Numbered from the stretch's first letter, positions 11,665 to 22,800 are shown. The stretch: 24,832 nt of DNA from Pyrenochaeta sp. MPI-SDFR-AT-0127 (GCA_020747015.1 JAGTJM010000148.1:1-24832), one strand, 5' to 3'. Made by a program: numbers and translations. Notes: generated by a model not told the origin, from the letters alone.

Positions 11665-12657
11665 TGTAAAGTTTAGATACTTAAGGTACTTAAACTATCT
11701 AAGCTTATTTTCTTTATTTAATTACGTAAGCTATATTAGAGCTTAGGTAATAATATTTAGTAGGATTTACTCGCCTATAAATTCTAATTAGAATAGTATA
11801 TAGTTTATTATTATAGCGTTAGTATTAAGCGAGTTATTAAGAAAAAGGTTAAGACCTCGGTTAAGGTTATCTATAAGGATAGGGTGGCCGATGGGTAGGG
11901 GTTGGGTTACCCCGCGGGTTACCTCTTATTTTAGCTATAACTTTCCTAAATTATAACGTAATTTAATAACTTTTAGCTTATTTTATAGATCTAATCTATA
12001 TCTATAACTTTTATATATAAAATTTCTTTTTAAAAAAATAATTACGTAAGTTATTAAGGTTTTAAAGCGTGGGTACTGGTGGCCTAATTAAGTGGGTATC
12101 GAAAAATGGGTATTGAAATAACTGACGTAATAAAAGATATATTACATAATTAAAATTCTAGATTTATAGATCTAGCTAATAGCTATAAAATAAACTAAAA
12201 TTTACCTAATTTGGACTAGTATTGATAGAGGAATAAATAAAAGAAAGATTAGGGGGTATACCCACCCAACCAGCCTATATAAGGATAAGGTTATCCTTAG
12301 GTCTTAGACCTGGATATTATTAACCTTAGGAAGACCTAAGGTTATAGTTAGGCTATAGTTAGCCTTAGAGGATAAAGTTAGCTTAAAGGAAATAGTTAGC
12401 CTATAGTTAGGCTAAAGATATCCGTAAGAAGGAGGAAGGATCTATCTATAAGTAGAGGTCTATCCCTCCTACTTATCCTGTACCTAGCAACGAATCTATT
12501 ATATCCTACCTACCTTTTATCTATCTAAGATATTATTCTACTTATATAAGCAATCTTTATTTATCCTAAGAGCTAAGCTGCTGCTAGCCTATCTAGGTTA
12601 CTAGGCTATTTTTATTATTAAAGAAAGTTACCTCCTCCTCGCCCTACTTTCTTTACA
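11665..12657 (+). mobile_element. LTR B, solo LTR with 5-bp target duplication, split by a MITE
   Basis: It begins TGTAAAGTTTAG and ends CTTTCTTTACA, with perfect TG...CA ends. It is flanked by the same 5 bp, ctaag, at 11660-11664 and 12658-12662, as expected of LTR-retrotransposon integration. Removing the MITE (11881-12277) and its 9-bp duplication leaves 587 bp, the same length as LTR A. No internal region accompanies it, so it is a solo LTR left by recombination between the two ends of a full element. Confidence 0.9.
11881..12277. mobile_element. MITE-like element, copy 2, nested in LTR B
   Basis: This 397-bp non-coding element begins AGGGTGGCCGATGGGTAGG, the inverse of the right end of copy 1 (299-317) with one mismatch. 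It is flanked by a perfect 9-bp duplication, tataaggat, at 11872-11880 and 12278-12286; the undisturbed LTRs A and C have a single related site here. Its right terminal repeat is incomplete: about 15 bp present at the end of copy 1 are missing, yet the duplication is intact. Duplications of 9-11 bp are usual for Mutator-like elements, but no transposase is present to confirm that class. Confidence 0.85.
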
Positions 12658-12662
12658 CTAAG

Positions 12663-12958
12663 CCTTATCTAATCCTTTATAGACTATAAGACTATTATAT
12701 AACTATAAGGTTATATAGTTATTATTAGAAGTTAGAGAGTACTTAAAGTAGTACTACCCCTTATTAGGTCCTAGATTATAATACTATCCTCCTCCTTAAG
12801 CTTATATCCTTATAAGTACCTAACTATTATCCTATACTATCTAGTTTTATTATTATTAAGCTAATTATATTAACTAGCTAGGTATACTTATAATACTTTC
12901 TTACTTATATTATATAAAGTAGAAATTACCTTATTAATTATTATCCTTATATAAGAAG
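12663..12958 (-). pseudogene. Remnant of gypsy-1 pol 3' end, possibly a chromodomain
   Basis: This lies between LTR B and LTR C. On the minus strand one frame reads with stops only at former Gln/Trp-type codons and includes GYKLKEEDS, which resembles the GY-x-x-EEDTW part of chromodomains found at the C-terminus of fungal Gypsy integrases. The integrase C-terminus on the other side of LTR C breaks off at YPS*KL, so LTR C seems to interrupt one coding region. About 30-40 residues expected between the two parts are not recognisable. The match is weak. Confidence 0.35.
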
Positions 12959-13546
12959 TATAAAGAAAGTAGGGAGAGAGAGGAGGTAACTTTCTTTAAT
13001 AATAAAAATAGCCTAGTAACCTAGATAGGCTAGTAGCGGCTTAGCTCTTAGGATAAATAAAGATTGCTTATATAAGTAGAATAATATCTTAGATAGATAA
13101 AAGGTAGGTAGAATATAATAGATTTATTACTAGGTATAGGATAAGTAGGAGGGATAGACCTCTACTTATAGATAGATCCTTCCTCCTTCTTATAGATATC
13201 TTTAGCCTAACTATAGGCTAACTATTTCCTTTAGGCTAACTTTATCCTCTAAGGCTAACTATAGCCTAACTATAACCTTAAGTCTTCCTAAAGTTAATAA
13301 TATCTAGGTCTAAGACCTAAGGATAACCTTACCCTTAAGGATAACCTTAACTAAGGTCTTAACCTTTTTCTTAATAACTCGCTTAATACTAACGCTATAA
13401 TAATAAACTATATACTATTCTAATTAGAATTTATAGGCGAGTAAATCCTACTAAATATTATTACCTAAGCTCTAATATAGCTTACGTAATTAAATAAAGA
13501 AAATAAGCTTAGATAGTTTAAGTACCTTAAGTATCTAAACTTTACA
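12959..13546 (-). mobile_element. LTR C, inverted copy of the 587-bp LTR family
   Basis: This is the reverse complement of LTR A/B (588 bp). It starts TATAAAG (family TGTAAAG with G-to-A) and ends CTTTACA. It lies inside the integrase C-terminal coding region of gypsy-1, and its right edge follows the codons for KVYLLIKNL...PS*KL. With LTR B it makes a large inverted repeat around a 301-bp centre. The flanks agaag and gtttt do not match, so no target duplication is visible. Confidence 0.85.
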
Positions 13547-14419
13547 GTTTTTAGCTAGGGTAGTTAGCTATAAGGTTCTTTATTAATAGGTAAACCTTAT
13601 TACTAATAACCTAGTTAATAGGCTTATAGTAATAATCTATAATAGATCTTATTTAGTCCTAAGCCTTCTCTATATTCTTTTTTACCTCCTACTATATATT
13701 ATATATATAGGTAGTAAGGGTAAGAGCCTCCTTATTATTTAGTATCTTAGAAAAGGTTAACTTTATAGGTTAGGCCTAGTTCTAACTCTAGTATAGTTTA
13801 GAGCTAAATAGGACTTAGTATAGTATTATTTTAAGTATATTATATAGTAGTATAACTTAAGCTTAATTAATTATAAGTAATAGTTTACTCTAATTATCCT
13901 AATAATAGGATATAAAGGGCCTTAGCCTTTAATCTAAGTATTTATTTATAATCTCTATTTACCTATTAGTTTATTTATAATAGGCCGTAGATAGTTTTAC
14001 CTTAACGCCTATAATCTAATAGAATTTAGACTAGAATTAGGATATAAACTAGGGACCGCGATTAGATACTATACTTTTAGGCGTATACCCGAAATAATAG
14101 ATCTATTAGATGAATAGGGCGGCTATACCTTAGGCGTCGATAGTCTTATAGTAAGGGATAGTAGTAGCCTATTTAGATAAGTAGTTAATAATAACTATTA
14201 CCTAATCGTATCTAGAGTAGTCTTAGGGGAACTCCTTAAAGTTAATATATAGATATTATATAGGTCTATTAGGGGTAGGGAGCGGCTGTAGGTAACTAGA
14301 GAGTTAGTTCTATCTTAGATAGCCTTATTAGTAAGGGACGCAGTTCCTTACGTAGCGTTTATAGGTAGCTGTTAAAAGGGCTTAGGGTCCTTAGTAGAGT
14401 GGCTACAATATAAAGTAGC

Positions 14420-14766
14420 TGGTGTTACTGAGGAGTCCTTTCTTAGTAAGCTTCTGGTTAGAGCGAGTAGAGATAGATAAGTAGTTGAAGTAGTTCTAAG
14501 TACCAAATAGTAGTATTCGATAATAACTTAAGGTTGATCACAATATACCATAGGGGTACATTGTTCTTATCTATATATTCGGGTAGTCCCATGATTCCCA
14601 TAGTATCCCATAGTGCCCTAGTCCCGTGACGTGGGACTTCCTAGGACCACGTGACTTCGCGGGGCACACGTCATCATTAGCCTAAGTCCCGGCCTCATCT
14701 AATGCCCGTGTCCTTTCTACTATCCTTCTCATAAGCGCCCGCCGTCCTCATTATAGGTTCGTAACA
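14420..14766. mobile_element. LTR D, 347-bp solo LTR, little affected by RIP, with 5-bp target duplication
   Basis: It begins TGGTGTTAC and ends GTAACA, and is flanked by gtagc on both sides (14415-14419 and 14767-14771). It interrupts the integrase frame of gypsy-1 between the H2C2-type region and the core. Unlike the surrounding element it keeps many CA and TG dinucleotides. It contains clustered ACGT cores: TGACGT at 14627-14632, CACGTG at 14648-14653 and ACGTCA at 14668-14673, plus a small inverted repeat GTCCC...GGGAC at 14621-14637. Such sites resemble bZIP/bHLH targets, but their use here is inference. Orientation is not settled. Confidence 0.85.
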
Positions 14767-17522
14767 GTAGCTCCTATACCTTTCTAGTAATAACGGCGAG
14801 ATAGGAGCCGATACGTCTTAGAGGCACTAGGGTAGGCGGAGGAGATCTAGTTATAGACCTCCCTAATAAGACGGGTGTAAAGCGAGGAGTTAATAGGTAT
14901 ATAAAGCCGATCTCTATAGAGTAGGAGTCTATTCTCTATCTAATATTACTTTGGTAGGGTTTTTTATTCTTCTATAAAGGAATTCTAATTTTCTTAGAGG
15001 AGAGCCTTAATTAGCTCTAGGGAGTCTAAGTTTATAATATCCTAGAGAGGAGTAATTACTAAAATAGTTAGCTCTTATAGAGGATAGTCCTTTAAGTAGT
15101 TTACTACTAGGTTAGAGTTAATATAGGTATATAATCTCTTAGGACCTAGTAAAATACGTAAGTAGTTATCCTTCTATACTACTTTAATACTATTAACCTC
15201 CTATTCGCGTTAACTTAGGATATCTATCCTAGTATTACTTACGCCTAGCGTATATTTAATTTAGAAGTTAAATAGTACTATAACCTCTACCTAATAGGCT
15301 TATTATATATTTAGTACTTTAGTAGTTATAAAGTATTTAAGGGAGTAGTAATCTAAGTATACTTAGATTTAGTATTAAACTATAGATAGTTTAGGCCTCT
15401 ATTTTATAAACGTATATATAATTATAAAGAGTTCTTTATTATAGATTTCCTAGTTTAGTTTAGATCTAGATAGGGTATAACTATAGAAGGTAATAGGATA
15501 CTACTTTTTATTAGGGTACCTTTAGGATAGAACTCCTATAATTACGCTATTAGATACGTCTATTTCTATCTTTATTTTATATTTAGCGTTAAAATAGGCT
15601 AGGGTTAAGATTACTAGAAGAGTAGCTTTAATTTTATTAAATACTTACTAATAGTTAGGGGACTATATAAAGGGATTTACTAGGCTCTAAAGAGTAATTA
15701 TTAGTTTTATAATATGTAAGAAGTCTTTAATAAATTACCTATAGAATCTAGTAAACCCTAGGAATAACTTTATACCTATAATTATAGTAGGTTTAGCCTA
15801 GTTTTAGAGGACTTTAGCTTTAATAGGATCTACCTTAATTCCCTTATTTATTAAGATATATCCTAAATATCTAGTATAAGTTATATAAAATTTACTCTTC
15901 TTAATATCTACCTAGAGACTAGCTATCTAAAGTCACTCTAGAACCTTATAAACGTGTTCCTAATAAGTTAAGGCGTCTTTAGAGTAGATTAGGATATTAT
16001 CTAAGTAGGCTACGTAGAAGTTATCTAGATAATTAATTAGGACGTTATTTATATATCTTTAATAGGTAGCTAGCCTATTATAGAGTCTAAAGGGTAAGAC
16101 CTTATATTTATAGCTACTATAATAGGTCTAGAAGGACGTATACTCTTTAGATTTAGGATCTATCCTAATCTTATTAAAGGTAGTATAGATATTAAACTTA
16201 GTAAAGATCTTAGCCTTAGATAGTCTTAATAATAACTTATCTATATAGGGTATTAGATAGGTATCTTTACACGTAAGGTTATTTAACTTTTAATAGTCTA
16301 TATAGATACGTAATCCTCCTTCTAGTTTCTTAATAGTAAGAATTAGAGAAGTAAAGGGGCTCTAACTTACTTTAATAAAACCCTTCTAAAGGTACTTAAG
16401 TATATAGGCCTTAATAGCCTCTAGCTCTACTTAATTCTACTTATATAATAGGAGATATATATTTAGTAAAGGTTCCTTAAGTATAATCTTATAGTTATAA
16501 GAGTAAGAAGAGGGTATCTTATTAGTATCTACCTTATTAAATATATTCTAATATAGATAGTAATAGGAGGGTAGTTAATCCTTAATTAGCTATATTCTCT
16601 AGCTTATACTTATAATCTTAGAGTAATTAATTAATTTTATATAGGCTTATAGTAAAAAACTTATTCTCTAGCTTTTTAAGATTAAAATAGAAAGTATTAG
16701 CTAAAATTAGAGTAACTTAAAAGGTAAGTAGAGTAATAGGAGGCTTTTAGATAAGAGACTACTTAGGCTTTAGTAGGATAGTATAGCGCCTTAGAGTAGG
16801 TAGCTTAAGTATACCTTAAATCTAGTAAAGTAAGTATAGGCTATTATTCTCCTAATACTCCTCCTTATTCTATAAGGTATCTTATTATTATATATCTAGC
16901 TTAACTTACCCTACTAGAGTAGTTAGGTAGAGCTATATAGGGATAGAGGGTAAGGAGTTATAAGAGGCTAGATATTATAGAGGCTATACTATCTATAAGT
17001 AATCTATATTAAGTATAATCCTAAAGTATTTTAGCTAATAAAGGCTAATAATATAATCCTAAGTACCTAGGTTAAGGATAATAAAGGAGTAATTAAGAAT
17101 CTTATATCTATTAATCTTTAAATATAGGTAAATATAGTAAGTAATACTAGAAGATATCTAATCCTTAAAGTCTTAAACTATAACCTAGTAGGGTAGCTTT
17201 TAGATAGGTTATTAAAGTACTATAGAAATAGAAGAAGTAATCTTAGAATTAAGAAATAAGTAACCTTAGGCTCCTATATCTACTAGGGAATAGAGCTATA
17301 CCCTAAGGTTATTATAATATAGAATAGACGAAATAAGGATATAAGAGCTATAGAATAAATAAGAGAGATTAAGACTAGATAGGTTATATTAGCTTAGGCC
17401 TAGGAAGGATTATCCTCCTAGGTAGTATTATTTCCTAACTAAATTAGATCTATATTATAACTTTCTATAGTATCCTTAAATTCTTCTTCCTCTAGTTTAA
17501 TCTAGTAAACCTATAGTTTAGG

Positions 17523-17564
17523 ATATTTATTAGTATAGTATCTAGGGTTACTATAATTATAGTA
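17523..17564 (-). other. Former gag zinc knuckle of gypsy-1, all four ligands changed to Tyr
   Basis: The minus strand reads YYNYSNPRYYTNKY. Spacing Y-x2-Y-x4-Y-x4-Y equals CX2CX4HX4C exactly. The codons are TAC, TAT, TAC and TAT. Each is one transition from Cys (TGY) or His (CAY), and each lies in the CpA/TpG context attacked by RIP. Confidence 0.85.
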
Positions 17565-18717
17565 GTTACCTAGAGTCCTTTCTCTATCTAGTATAGGTAT
17601 CTTTAAGGCTAGGCGATATATAGTAGACTTAAAAGACTATATAGTACTTAATAAGGGGGCTATATAGGTTATCTTCTAGATAGGGTCTATAATAGGTTAT
17701 TATATAATCTAAGTACTATTTTAAGGAATATTAGTAGAAGAGCTTATAACTAGATAGTTCTTCTACTCTATATTATATACTATTAGGTACTCTACTATCT
17801 ATTTAAAGGAGTTATTCTAGAGGCGCTTAAATCCTAGGTTAGGTACTTAAAGGCTAGGGATAATCTTAATCTATAGGTAGTAAAACTACTCTAACTTAGG
17901 TATATATCCTTTTATAGCTAGCTTAGAAAATATACCTTAAAGAGAGTAAAAGTTTCCTCTTTCCCTTATTATAATTAGTTAAATAGTACTCTATTCTCTA
18001 CTATCTTATTTCTAGTAATAAAATAGGATTTTAGAAGATTAATTATCTATTTAGCGATCTAGAAGCTATCTATAGGGAGTTAGCTAGGTATTAGGGCTCT
18101 AGGTATTCTCTTACTAACCCTATAGTATACCCCTATACTAAGGCTATATATACGCTCTCTATCTAATAGTAATCTAAGTTAATCTTAAGTTAGTCTTATA
18201 TTAAAGCTTACTATTATCTAAAGCTAGGGTTTTTCCTATTACTAAGATTACTAATAGGAGGCGTCTTTTCTAACCTTATTATTCTACCTATAAGTTCTAG
18301 AGGAAGTATTACTAAAGGAGAGTAGATTTCTTATAGGTTTATAGTTAGGGGTATTTTAGTAGTAGATAGAGGCTAATTAGGCTTAAAAGAGCTAGAGATA
18401 GGCTAAGCGCTAAGTCTATTTAGTTTAGTATAAACTTAATCTAGTTTATACTATAACTTAGTAATCCTTATATTAGGTCTAATTATATTCTAATTCTCTA
18501 CTATTATTAATTATATATTAGATTCTATTTCCTATTTAGAGTAACCCTCTATTTACTTATTAGCCTTAGGCTATATAATAATTTTTAACTAAGTAGTCTA
18601 CTACTATATTAATCTTAATAAGGATAATACTTCTATTTAAGCTAATCCTTATTTAGAGGAAGATATTAGCTTAGGCTCTAATTCTCCTAGGTTATTAGTA
18701 GTCTCTAAGTTTCTATC

Positions 18718-18935
18718 TGTGAAGACCTCTACTATAGCTATAGTAAAGGGTAAGGGTTGGTTCTTAGGGATATGTTAACAAGAATAAGTAGTAAGGGGTA
18801 ATACTAAGATAGTAAGAGAGGGCTTCTATAAAGAGTATTAAGATAGAGAACTATTCTATTACTTTTACTATTCGTAAGAATATTAAGTTAAATATGCTAA
18901 GCTATAAGGGCCCTTCGTGCGAGTCTATATATATA
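18718..18935 (-). repeat. ~220-bp direct repeat, right copy (candidate 5' LTR of gypsy-1)
   Basis: It is homologous to 11408-11627. It retains CpA/TpG sites that are TpA in the left copy (for example cttcgtgcgag against cttagtataag), so it was mutated less. The gag frame of gypsy-1 runs directly up to it and even a few codons into it, leaving little room for a primer-binding site. Confidence 0.55.
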
Positions 18936-19184
18936 ATAGAATACGTAGTACTTATCTTACTTAGCTTAATTAGTACTACTAATTATACTAAGTAACTAAG
19001 CACGTTACATAATTAGCTCACTTATAACTTAGCTAGTTAGGGTCTAATTAGCTATAGGGTCTAGGTTAGGCTATCTATAAGGCGGGGCTATAATACTATC
19101 CCCTCTCTATTTTAGCGCTATCCTTAGTGCGGGTATATATAACGCGGGCTTTTCCTATCTCTAGTAGCTATATTTCACGATACC
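18936..19184. other. Short spacer of intermediate RIP
   Basis: It lies between the right ~220-bp repeat and the plus-strand frame at about 19185. CA and TG occur (agcacgttacataattagctcac), unlike the neighbouring Gypsy interiors. No gene, transposon end or RNA is recognisable. Confidence 0.4.
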
Positions 19185-19730
19185 TAAATAACTATAAGTA
19201 TCTAGTACTATTTATTACTAACGTCTCTGCGAATTTATTAAATCCTTTAGTAAAGTAATAGTCTAAAAGTGTATTATATATACGAAGTATAACTAGGTAT
19301 ATTATATATACGTTTATTTAGGGAAATATAGTAAGTATCTACGTCGTAGCTAACGTTATAACGTAAAGGTTATAGAGTTAGAGTTTAAGCAGCTAGTTAA
19401 TTAGAAAATAAAGCTTTAGGAGTAAATATAGGAGTCTAGGGAAGTATAAGAAATTATAATAAAGGCGTATAAGAAAGCTCTAGAGGAGCTATGCGTTACT
19501 CGTGCTTACGAAGAGTAGTTATGATAATAGATAGATTTAATTAATTATCGTGCGGAGGAAGTAATAGTAGTAGAGGAGTAAGATATTAAGGATTAAGAGG
19601 CGGCTAAAGTATTATTGCCTAAGAATGCGTTAGATTCCCTAGGCTTTAGTCTTTCTCCTAGTACCTAGGGGGCTTTGAAGGCTTTCCCTTAGAGTACTAG
19701 GAGGGTCCCGTTATAGTTCCTAATAAGGAG
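19185..19730 (+). pseudogene. Degraded coiled-coil-like reading frame, family unknown
   Basis: One plus-strand frame runs about 180 codons with interruptions that are mostly TAA/TAG plus a TGA. The start of the visible part reads YIYVYLGKYSKYLRRS, followed by a long charged, Glu/Lys/Arg-rich stretch (KALEELCVTRAYEE) that would form a coiled coil. The end reads LPKNALDSLGFSLSPST. Proteins with such charged coiled coils and hydrophobic tails are common repeat-associated hypothetical proteins in Pezizomycotina, but I cannot name the family. It is less RIPed than gypsy-1 and gypsy-2 on either side, with several Cys codons and Leu TTG left. The N-terminal start is not visible. Confidence 0.45.
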
Positions 19731-19859
19731 GTTTCTTAGGCATATACTAGTTATATTATTTATCCTAGAAGTTATATTCTTTATTACTTAGCTATCCTTT
19801 TTTAAAGGCTTTAATTAATTATTTTAGTAGGTACTATAGTTAAGGTATTTTAAATTTCT

Positions 19860-22800
19860 TAAGGAGGTCCTTATAGTTTTCTAGGTTCTCTTTAGGTTCC
19901 TATAAGTTTTTAGTATAGGGGTAGCCCTTCTATTTAACTAGAAATTCTTTTCTTCTATTTATTATTCTAGGTACTAGGATATATTCTACCTTAAATTTAT
20001 TATCTTCTTCTATTTCGTAGTAGAATATTTTTTATAATAGTATTTCTAGATCTACTAGTTCTAATTTTAAAATATAGAAGTGTAGGTAGATTTTTACGTC
20101 CTTTAGTAGTTCTAGTATATAGTTTATAGGTCTATTTTATTTCTTAATTAAAAATAGTCTAACCTTAATATTATTTAGTCCTTTACTTAGTCGTTTATTT
20201 CGTAGGTTTTTTATAAGTAGGTATACTTTATCCCCCTCTTTTAGCTAAGGTGCTATTTTTCTTTTCTTATTTTAATAGGTAATACTAGTTTATTATACTT
20301 TAAGGAGATTTTCTTCTAATTCTTTATATACTATTTTTAGTTCTTCTACTATCTTTATTATATATTCTATTTTAATACTTAGATATATTTTTATAAAGAG
20401 ATTAGGGTGTCTCCTATAATTAGCGAAGAAAGGCGTTCTTCCTATTAATTCTAATAATTTATTATTATATACTAATTATACTATAGGTAGTAATAAGACC
20501 TAATTATTTTATTATTTATTACTGTAGATTCTAAGGTATATCTTTATTATCCTATTAGTTCTTTCTATTTATCTATCTATTTATAGGTAGTATACCGTAG
20601 ATAGTTTTCTTTTTATTCTAATGTTTACTAAAAGTAAGGTCTAGAAATTAGATATAAAGAGCTTGTCTCTATTACTAATAATTAATTTTAGGATTCTATA
20701 ATATCTTATTAATCGATCTAGAATAACGTGTACTAGCTGTACTATAGTATAGTTATTCCTAAAAGGTATTATTTCCGCTACTTTAGTAAATTAGTATACT
20801 ACTACTAGTATTATATTATATTTGGCTTATATTATTAGATCTTTTAAAGGTGGTAGTCCTATTATAAAGTCTATTAAAATATCTATCTAAGGTTTATTAG
20901 GTAGCTCTATAGCTTACATTTCTCTATAGGGCGCGTATATACTATGTTTATTTTTATAGTATTCTGTATATTTTTTAATATACTTCTTAACCTTACTTTT
21001 TATATTCTTAAAGTTATAGTATTATTTAATTAATTCTATTATTCTTTTAATTCCTAGGTATCCGTATACTAGATTATTATAGTATTACTAGATAATTACT
21101 TCTTATAGTTCTTTAGGTACTTCTATAGTAATTATTATAAGGTTATAATAGATTATTAGTAGATAGCTTAGTTAGGTCCTAATAATCCGTCTATATTAAT
21201 ATATAAGATAGCTTTATTAACTATTTCCTTATTTCCTACTATATCTATTTAGCGGCTAAGTACGTTAGCTTATCTATTTTCTTTTCCTAGTATATATATA
21301 ATCTTAAATTTATACTATCTAAGTTCTTATAACTATTATATCTATCTCTATTTAGTAGTTTAGTTATTATAAAGTTTATTAGGTTTTTATAATCTAAGAA
21401 GATAGTAAGATCTAAGTAGCTTTCTACGTAGATTCTCTATATTTTTAGGCGTTAATAATTACTAGTAGCTCTTATTATATATATTATAGTTTTCCTTAGC
21501 TTATAAACTTCCTAGAGTATAGGCTATTAGGTACTATTTACTATTATATTCTATAAGGCTACTACTCCTATTATAAGATTAGAAGCGTCTATCTTAAATC
21601 TTAGGGGTTCTCCTAATATAAATAAGATAAGTACTAGGGGCTCTATATATTTCTTTTTATTTCTTAGAATATAGTTTCTTACGTTTTATCTATTCCTATA
21701 GGGTATCCTTACGTATTAGCTTTATTAAGGGTATAGCTATTTAGAAAAGTCTTAGATAAACTATTAGTTAAAGTTTATAAATCCTAAGAAGGATTATATA
21801 TCTTTTACTATAGTAGTATTAACTAGTTCTTTACTACTTCTATCTTAGTTTTACTTATCTTAACTCTATATATACCTATAGTATACCTAGAAATTTAACT
21901 TCTATTTTATAGAATTCGTACTTCTAAGGTTTAATCCTTAGGTAGTATTAATCTAGAGCTTATAGAATAGTTTTAATATATTCTTCTATTCTTTCTTATT
22001 TTTAGAGTAGATAAGTATATTATCTAGGTAAGTATAATAAAGATATCTAGTATTCCTTAGTATATTATTAATAAGTGCTTAGAATATACTAGCGTATTAG
22101 TTAGCCTAAATAGTATAACTATATATTATAGTATCTATATCTTATTCTAAATACTATTTTCTATTCTTACCTTTTTTATTCTAATAAGGTAGTATCTATT
22201 ACGTAGGTCTAATCTATAAAGATCCTTATATAGTATAATTAGTCCTATAGCTCTAAGCTATTTAGTAGTAGGTATTAATTCTTTATTATAATATTATTAA
22301 GCTTTCTATAGTCTATATATATCCTTAGCTTTCTATCTTTTTTAGTATAAAAAGTATAGGGAATCCTACTAGTAATTTAGATTCTCTAATATAACCTTAT
22401 TTTAGGTTTATATCTAGGTAATTCCTAACTTCTTTAAGTTCTTTTTCTAATAGTTTATATATTAGGCTAAAAGGTAGTATCTTTCCTTCCTAGATTTCTA
22501 TTATATAATCCTAGGGCTAATATTCTAGTAATACTTAGTTATCTACTACTTCCTTAAAGAGGTACTTAAATTCTTTATACTCTTTAGGGATCTTAGGAGT
22601 TACGTATTTCTCTAATACTCTAGTATTATAGCCTAGTAGCTCCTTACTAGTACTTACTAAGTTAGACCCTTATTTCTTAAGGCTATCCTATTTAAAGTAA
22701 TATAGTTAATTATCTTCTTATCTATCCTAATAGATAGTTGTAGTATAGGCTTACTTATAGTTACGTCTAGTCTATAGTATTTAAAAGAGAACTTCTTCTT

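Larger units (their letters stand above)
13547..18717 (-). pseudogene. Gypsy-1 gag-pol, inactivated by RIP
   Basis: Reading right to left, gag codons begin at about 18717, and a CCHC zinc-knuckle site lies at 17523-17564 with all four ligands now Tyr. Reverse transcriptase follows: the region reading ELEAIKAYILKYL*KGFI and GGLRIYIDY*KLNNLT (about 16250-16440), KFNIYTTFNKIRIDPKSKEY (about 16164-16199), YKVLPFRLYN (about 16085-16115) and YLDNILIYS (15981-16007). RNase H shows IEIDVSN (about 15549-15570). Integrase shows an H2C2-type region SAYPSASKTYRLLSRRYY (about 14780-14850) and VSNRGP (about 14052-14069), ending at LTR C. Former Gln/Trp codons are stops and ATG is almost gone, so nothing can be translated. 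It is split by LTR D (14420-14766). Confidence 0.88.
11408..18935 (-). mobile_element. Gypsy-1: RIPed Ty3/Gypsy LTR retrotransposon with nested insertions
   Basis: The whole block is read as one minus-strand element: gag at the right (about 17400-18717), then protease, reverse transcriptase (about 15880-16450), RNase H (about 15500-15700) and integrase (about 14900 down to 13547). Further C-terminal sequence lies at 12663-12958. The ends are taken from a ~220-bp direct repeat at 11408-11627 and 18718-18935. Later insertions are LTR B with its MITE, LTR C and the 347-bp LTR D. The boundaries are inferred: no target duplication was found outside the repeats, and no polypurine tract or primer-binding site is clear. 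The left end coincides with the edge of the non-RIPed island. Confidence 0.65.
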
